Shown: piece after piece, positions 14,551 to 16,834 of the stretch | Numbering within the stretch: position 1 is the stretch's first letter | How the letters are laid out: the number at the start of each line of letters is the position of its first letter | Assembly: GCA_964528155.1 (NCBI GenBank) | Contig: CAZGRL010000077.1 | Span: forward strand, 1 to 16,834 | Direction of reading: 5' to 3' | Length of the DNA stretch: 16,834 nt | Origin: G001797105 sp964528155 | GTDB lineage: Bacteria > Chloroflexota > Anaerolineae > Anaerolineales > E44-bin32 | Made by a program: the position numbers and the translations under genes | Notes under the pieces: generated by a model | Databases searched by the model: none | What the model saw: the letters and a program-made list of their open reading frames with translations, nothing else | Told to the model about the DNA's origin: nothing

Positions 14551-15311
14551 GTCAGGCGAGCCCACCCATGCCCAGGATCCAGGCGATCCTAGAGACAGAT
14601 CGGATCTGGAGCGCCTACGCGCTCGCCGATCTCGATCCGTCGGAAATGCCGAACAGCGACTGGCTGGTCGGTCGCCATGCCGTTGTCCTGGTCTATCGAG
14701 GTACGGATCCCCCCGTTCTATTCGCACATGGTGACCCGGCCGGTTTGGAGGCCAGCTTCAGAGAGATCGAGCCGGGCGAATACGCGTTCTCACTGACAGG
14801 AACACAACGCGAATTGATCCGCGAGAGGCTGCGACCCTGGCAGGAACAGCGCATGTGGCGGATGAGCCTCAAGCCGCAGGAGTTCCCCGGCGGCACTGAT
14901 GATGAGGTCATTCCGCTCGGCCTGGCCGACGAAGATGAAATCGTCGCCCTTTTCGCCGACAACGCCGATCGCCCGGACGCGTTTTACCCGCGCCAGTTGG
15001 ATCAAGGCACGTTCTTCGGTATCCGCCGGGGTGGCGATTTGGTGTCCGTCGCCGGGACTCACATCGTTTCACAGATGTATGGCATAGGCGCGGTCGGCAA
15101 TGTCTTCACCCGGCCCGACCTGCGGAGTCGGGGGCTGGGTACGCGAGTGACCGCGGCCGTCGTCGAACGTCTCCTGGCCATGAAGCTGGAGACGATCGTC
15201 CTGAACGTCTCGATGGACAATCACCGCGCCCAGGCCAGCTACCGCAAGCTTGGATTCTGGCCGTATTGCGGCTACTACGAAGGTCTGGCCGAGATCACCG
15301 CCGGTAGCTAG
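14547..15311 (+). CDS. GNAT-family N-acetyltransferase of unknown substrate
   Basis: 254-residue protein with a C-terminal acetyl-CoA-binding GNAT domain. Motif A is VGNVFTRPDLRSRGLGTRVTAAV (183-205, with the R-S-R-G-L-G pyrophosphate loop) and motif B is NHRAQASYRKLGF (225-237). The N-terminal half (about 1-115) is a less conserved region, probably a second, degenerate acetyltransferase-like half, as in two-domain GNATs. The GTG at 14547 overlaps the kinase stop by 4 nt; an ATG at 14568 is an alternative start, but the coupling favours 14547. No substrate can be assigned from sequence. Its fixed place in a methylthioadenosine/adenosylhomocysteine gene set is the only hint, and it may be a passenger. 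Confidence 0.85.
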   Translation: MSQASPPMPRIQAILETDRIWSAYALADLDPSEMPNSDWLVGRHAVVLVYRGTDPPVLFAHGDPAGLEASFREIEPGEYAFSLTGTQRELIRERLRPWQEQRMWRMSLKPQEFPGGTDDEVIPLGLADEDEIVALFADNADRPDAFYPRQLDQGTFFGIRRGGDLVSVAGTHIVSQMYGIGAVGNVFTRPDLRSRGLGTRVTAAVVERLLAMKLETIVLNVSMDNHRAQASYRKLGFWPYCGYYEGLAEITAGS

Positions 15312-15336
15312 GCTCACAACGAGGTTAGAATAGACA

Positions 15337-15421
15337 GCAGCAGGAAAGCCACATTCGGCTGAACCTCAGCGATCATCCTCCTGCGTTCTTCTTGGACCGC
15401 CGATAGACACTCCATCGCGGT
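15337..15421 (+). promoter_or_regulatory. Structured leader of ahcY
   Basis: The 149-bp spacer before ahcY can form two stem-loops. One pairs GCAGCAGGA (15337-15345) with TCCTCCTGC (15376-15384), with one mismatch and an inner AGCC/GGCT hairpin (15347-15360). The other pairs ACCGCCGAT (15396-15404) with ATCGCGGT (15414-15421), with a bulged C. I do not recognise the conserved core of the SAH or SAM riboswitches. A TAGAAT (15326-15331) could be a -10 box but has no good -35. Confidence 0.35.
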
Positions 15422-15460
15422 GCAACAGCCTCAGATCACATTGGAGAGGTAACCTGAATC

Positions 15461-16723
15461 ATGCCTGATCAATATGACGTCAAGGACGTGAGACTTGCCG
15501 AAGGGGGTAGGCGCCGCATCGAGTGGGCCGATCAAGAGATGCCCGTACTGCGCCATATCCGCGAGCGCTTCGCCAAGGAGCGCCCATTGCAGGGCACGCG
15601 AATCGCAGCTTGCCTGCATGTGACGACGGAGACGGCCAACCTGATGAGGACACTTCAGGGCGGCGGCGCCGATGTCGTCCTATGCGCCTCAAACCCGCTC
15701 TCGACGCAGGATGACGTCGCCGCTTCCCTTGTCACCCATTTCGAGATCCCGGTGTACGCCATCAAGGGCGAAGACAACGATACGTACTATCGCCATATCG
15801 GTCAGGCCCTCGACCACGAGCCGCAGATGACAATGGACGATGGGGCCGACCTGGTCAGCACACTTCACAAGAACCGGCGCGAGCTACTCGACGGTGTGCG
15901 CGGCGGCACCGAAGAAACAACCACCGGCGTGATCCGGCTGCGGGCGATGGCGGCAGCCGGGGCGCTCAAATATCCGATCATCGCCGTGAACGACGCAATG
16001 ACAAAGCACTTCTTCGACAACCGCTACGGTACGGGTCAATCGACGATCGACGGCATCGTTCGGGCCACCAACATCCTGCTGGCCGGGAAGACATTCGTCA
16101 TCGCCGGGTATGGCTGGTGCGGCCGCGGGCTGGCGATGCGCGCCCGCGGCATGGGAGCCAACATCGTTGTGACCGAGGTCGATCCGCTCGTCGCCCTCGA
16201 GGCGGTGATGGACGGGTTCCGAGTCATGCCCATGGAAGAGGCCGCGCCGCTGGGGGATATCTTCTGCACGCTGACGGGAGACATCAACGTCCTCGACCGA
16301 CGGCATATCGAACGGATGAAGGACAGAGCGATCTTGGCCAACTCCGGTCACTTCAACGTCGAAATCAATCTGCCGGCCCTCGAAGAGATGTCGAATGGAA
16401 AGCAGCGCGTGCGCGAATTCGTGGAGCAATACTCGCTCAAGGACGGTCGTCGGATCAACGTCATCGGTGAGGGCCGGCTGGTGAACCTGGCGGCCGCCGA
16501 AGGCCATCCGGCCAGCGTGATGGACATGTCCTTCGCCAATCAGGCGCTGTCGAGCGAGTATATGCTTTCACATGCCGGCGAGATGTCCAACAGCGTCCAC
16601 ACGATCCCCGAGGCGATCGACCGCGAGATCGCCCGGCTCAAGCTCGAATCCATGGGCGTGAATATCGACGTGCTGACCGACGAGCAAACACGCTACCTGA
16701 ACTCCTGGGAAGAGGGGACGTAG
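15461..16723 (+). CDS. ahcY: Adenosylhomocysteinase (SAH hydrolase)
   Basis: NAD-dependent reversible hydrolysis of S-adenosylhomocysteine to adenosine and homocysteine, relieving product inhibition of methyltransferases. The 420 residues carry all key motifs: HVTTET at 53-58, GADVVLCASNPLSTQDD, GEDNDTYY (103-110), EETTTGV (151-157), NDAMTK with catalytic Asp178 and Lys181, the Rossmann NAD loop GYGWCGRG (216-223), NSGHFNVEI and EGRLVNLAAAEGHPASVMDMSFANQ. It lacks the roughly 40-residue insertion found in many proteobacterial enzymes and the C-terminal YRY, ending instead in YLNSWEEGT; this is the compact form typical of archaea and several bacterial phyla. The start ATG at 15461 has GGAGAGG about 11 nt upstream. 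It lies 149 bp after the GNAT gene, same strand, and may have its own control. Confidence 0.97.
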   Translation: MPDQYDVKDVRLAEGGRRRIEWADQEMPVLRHIRERFAKERPLQGTRIAACLHVTTETANLMRTLQGGGADVVLCASNPLSTQDDVAASLVTHFEIPVYAIKGEDNDTYYRHIGQALDHEPQMTMDDGADLVSTLHKNRRELLDGVRGGTEETTTGVIRLRAMAAAGALKYPIIAVNDAMTKHFFDNRYGTGQSTIDGIVRATNILLAGKTFVIAGYGWCGRGLAMRARGMGANIVVTEVDPLVALEAVMDGFRVMPMEEAAPLGDIFCTLTGDINVLDRRHIERMKDRAILANSGHFNVEINLPALEEMSNGKQRVREFVEQYSLKDGRRINVIGEGRLVNLAAAEGHPASVMDMSFANQALSSEYMLSHAGEMSNSVHTIPEAIDREIARLKLESMGVNIDVLTDEQTRYLNSWEEGT

Positions 16724-16783
16724 AGCGCGAACGCGACTCGGCTGCGATCTGTTCGACCCTTCGAATACATATTCGTTGAGCTG

Positions 16784-16834
16784 GCAGCGGTCAGCAGTCA
16801 GCGGTCAGCAGTCAGCAGTCAGCGATTGGCAATA
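16784..16834. repeat. Heptad tandem array at the right edge
   Basis: Six in-register 7-mers: gcagcgg, tcagcag, tcagcgg, tcagcag, tcagcag, tcagcga, followed by ttggcaata to the end of the window. It is the same type as the array at 12280-12356, which also drifts into a caatatgc-like tail. A short CGAATA/TATTCG inverted repeat (16762-16775) lies between the ahcY stop and this array. Confidence 0.7.

Noticed and set aside
15326..15331. TAGAAT as a promoter -10 for ahcY
   Set aside because: No acceptable -35 hexamer 16-18 bp upstream and no extended -10; mentioned only within the leader entry.
16762..16775. Terminator after ahcY
   Set aside because: The CGAATA/TATTCG repeat is short, AT-rich, has a 2-nt loop and no following T-run.

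Overview
This window looks like a metagenome-derived contig from a GC-rich bacterium, most likely Chloroflexota (Anaerolineae-like). That placement is inferred from the style of the housekeeping proteins, a Thr-Pro-rich linker behind an apparent lipoprotein signal, and intergenic spacers packed with GC hairpins and short repeats. A run of exactly 100 N (12405-12504) is a scaffold gap.

Left part, minus strand: the str operon rpsL (S12) - rpsG (S7) - fusA (EF-G) - tuf (only the first 14 codons of EF-Tu remain at the left edge). It has its own near-consensus promoter at 3391-3419. A 1,400-bp insertion sequence (3435-4834, plus strand) sits immediately upstream, bounded by 15-bp direct repeats. 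Its ends start TGT and close ACA, and each carries two copies of an AAAAGTGAAC-containing repeat. Its DDE transposase is frameshifted. The left target duplication touches the -35 box of the str promoter. Past the element is a hairpin-rich spacer and then rpoB (5106-9008, minus). rpoC, which normally follows rpoB, is absent here. RpoB carries an unusual insertion of roughly 130 residues before its C-terminal region.

Middle: rpoB is preceded by a sigma70-type promoter and a terminator-like hairpin in its leader, probably an attenuator. A repeat- and hairpin-filled spacer of about 580 bp separates it from a large lipoprotein-like lytic transglycosylase with TPR repeats (9781-12183, minus). That gene's consensus promoter lies so close to the start codon that the mRNA should be leaderless.

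Right part, plus strand: after the scaffold gap comes a tightly coupled set, mtnA (methylthioribose-1-phosphate isomerase), a PfkB-family kinase and a GNAT acetyltransferase, joined by two 4-nt GTGA overlaps. A structured 149-bp leader and ahcY (adenosylhomocysteinase) follow. Together these suggest a recycling module for the by-products of S-adenosylmethionine use: MtnA handles the methylthioadenosine branch, AhcY the adenosylhomocysteine branch, and the PfkB kinase may phosphorylate the adenosine that AhcY releases. Degenerate 7-bp-phased repeat arrays flank this module on both sides, and the left array adjoins the assembly gap.

I did not find a clearly new multi-gene system. The most unusual observations are the IS placement against the str promoter, the missing rpoC, the RpoB insertion, the rpoB leader attenuator, the predicted leaderless transglycosylase mRNA and the heptad arrays.
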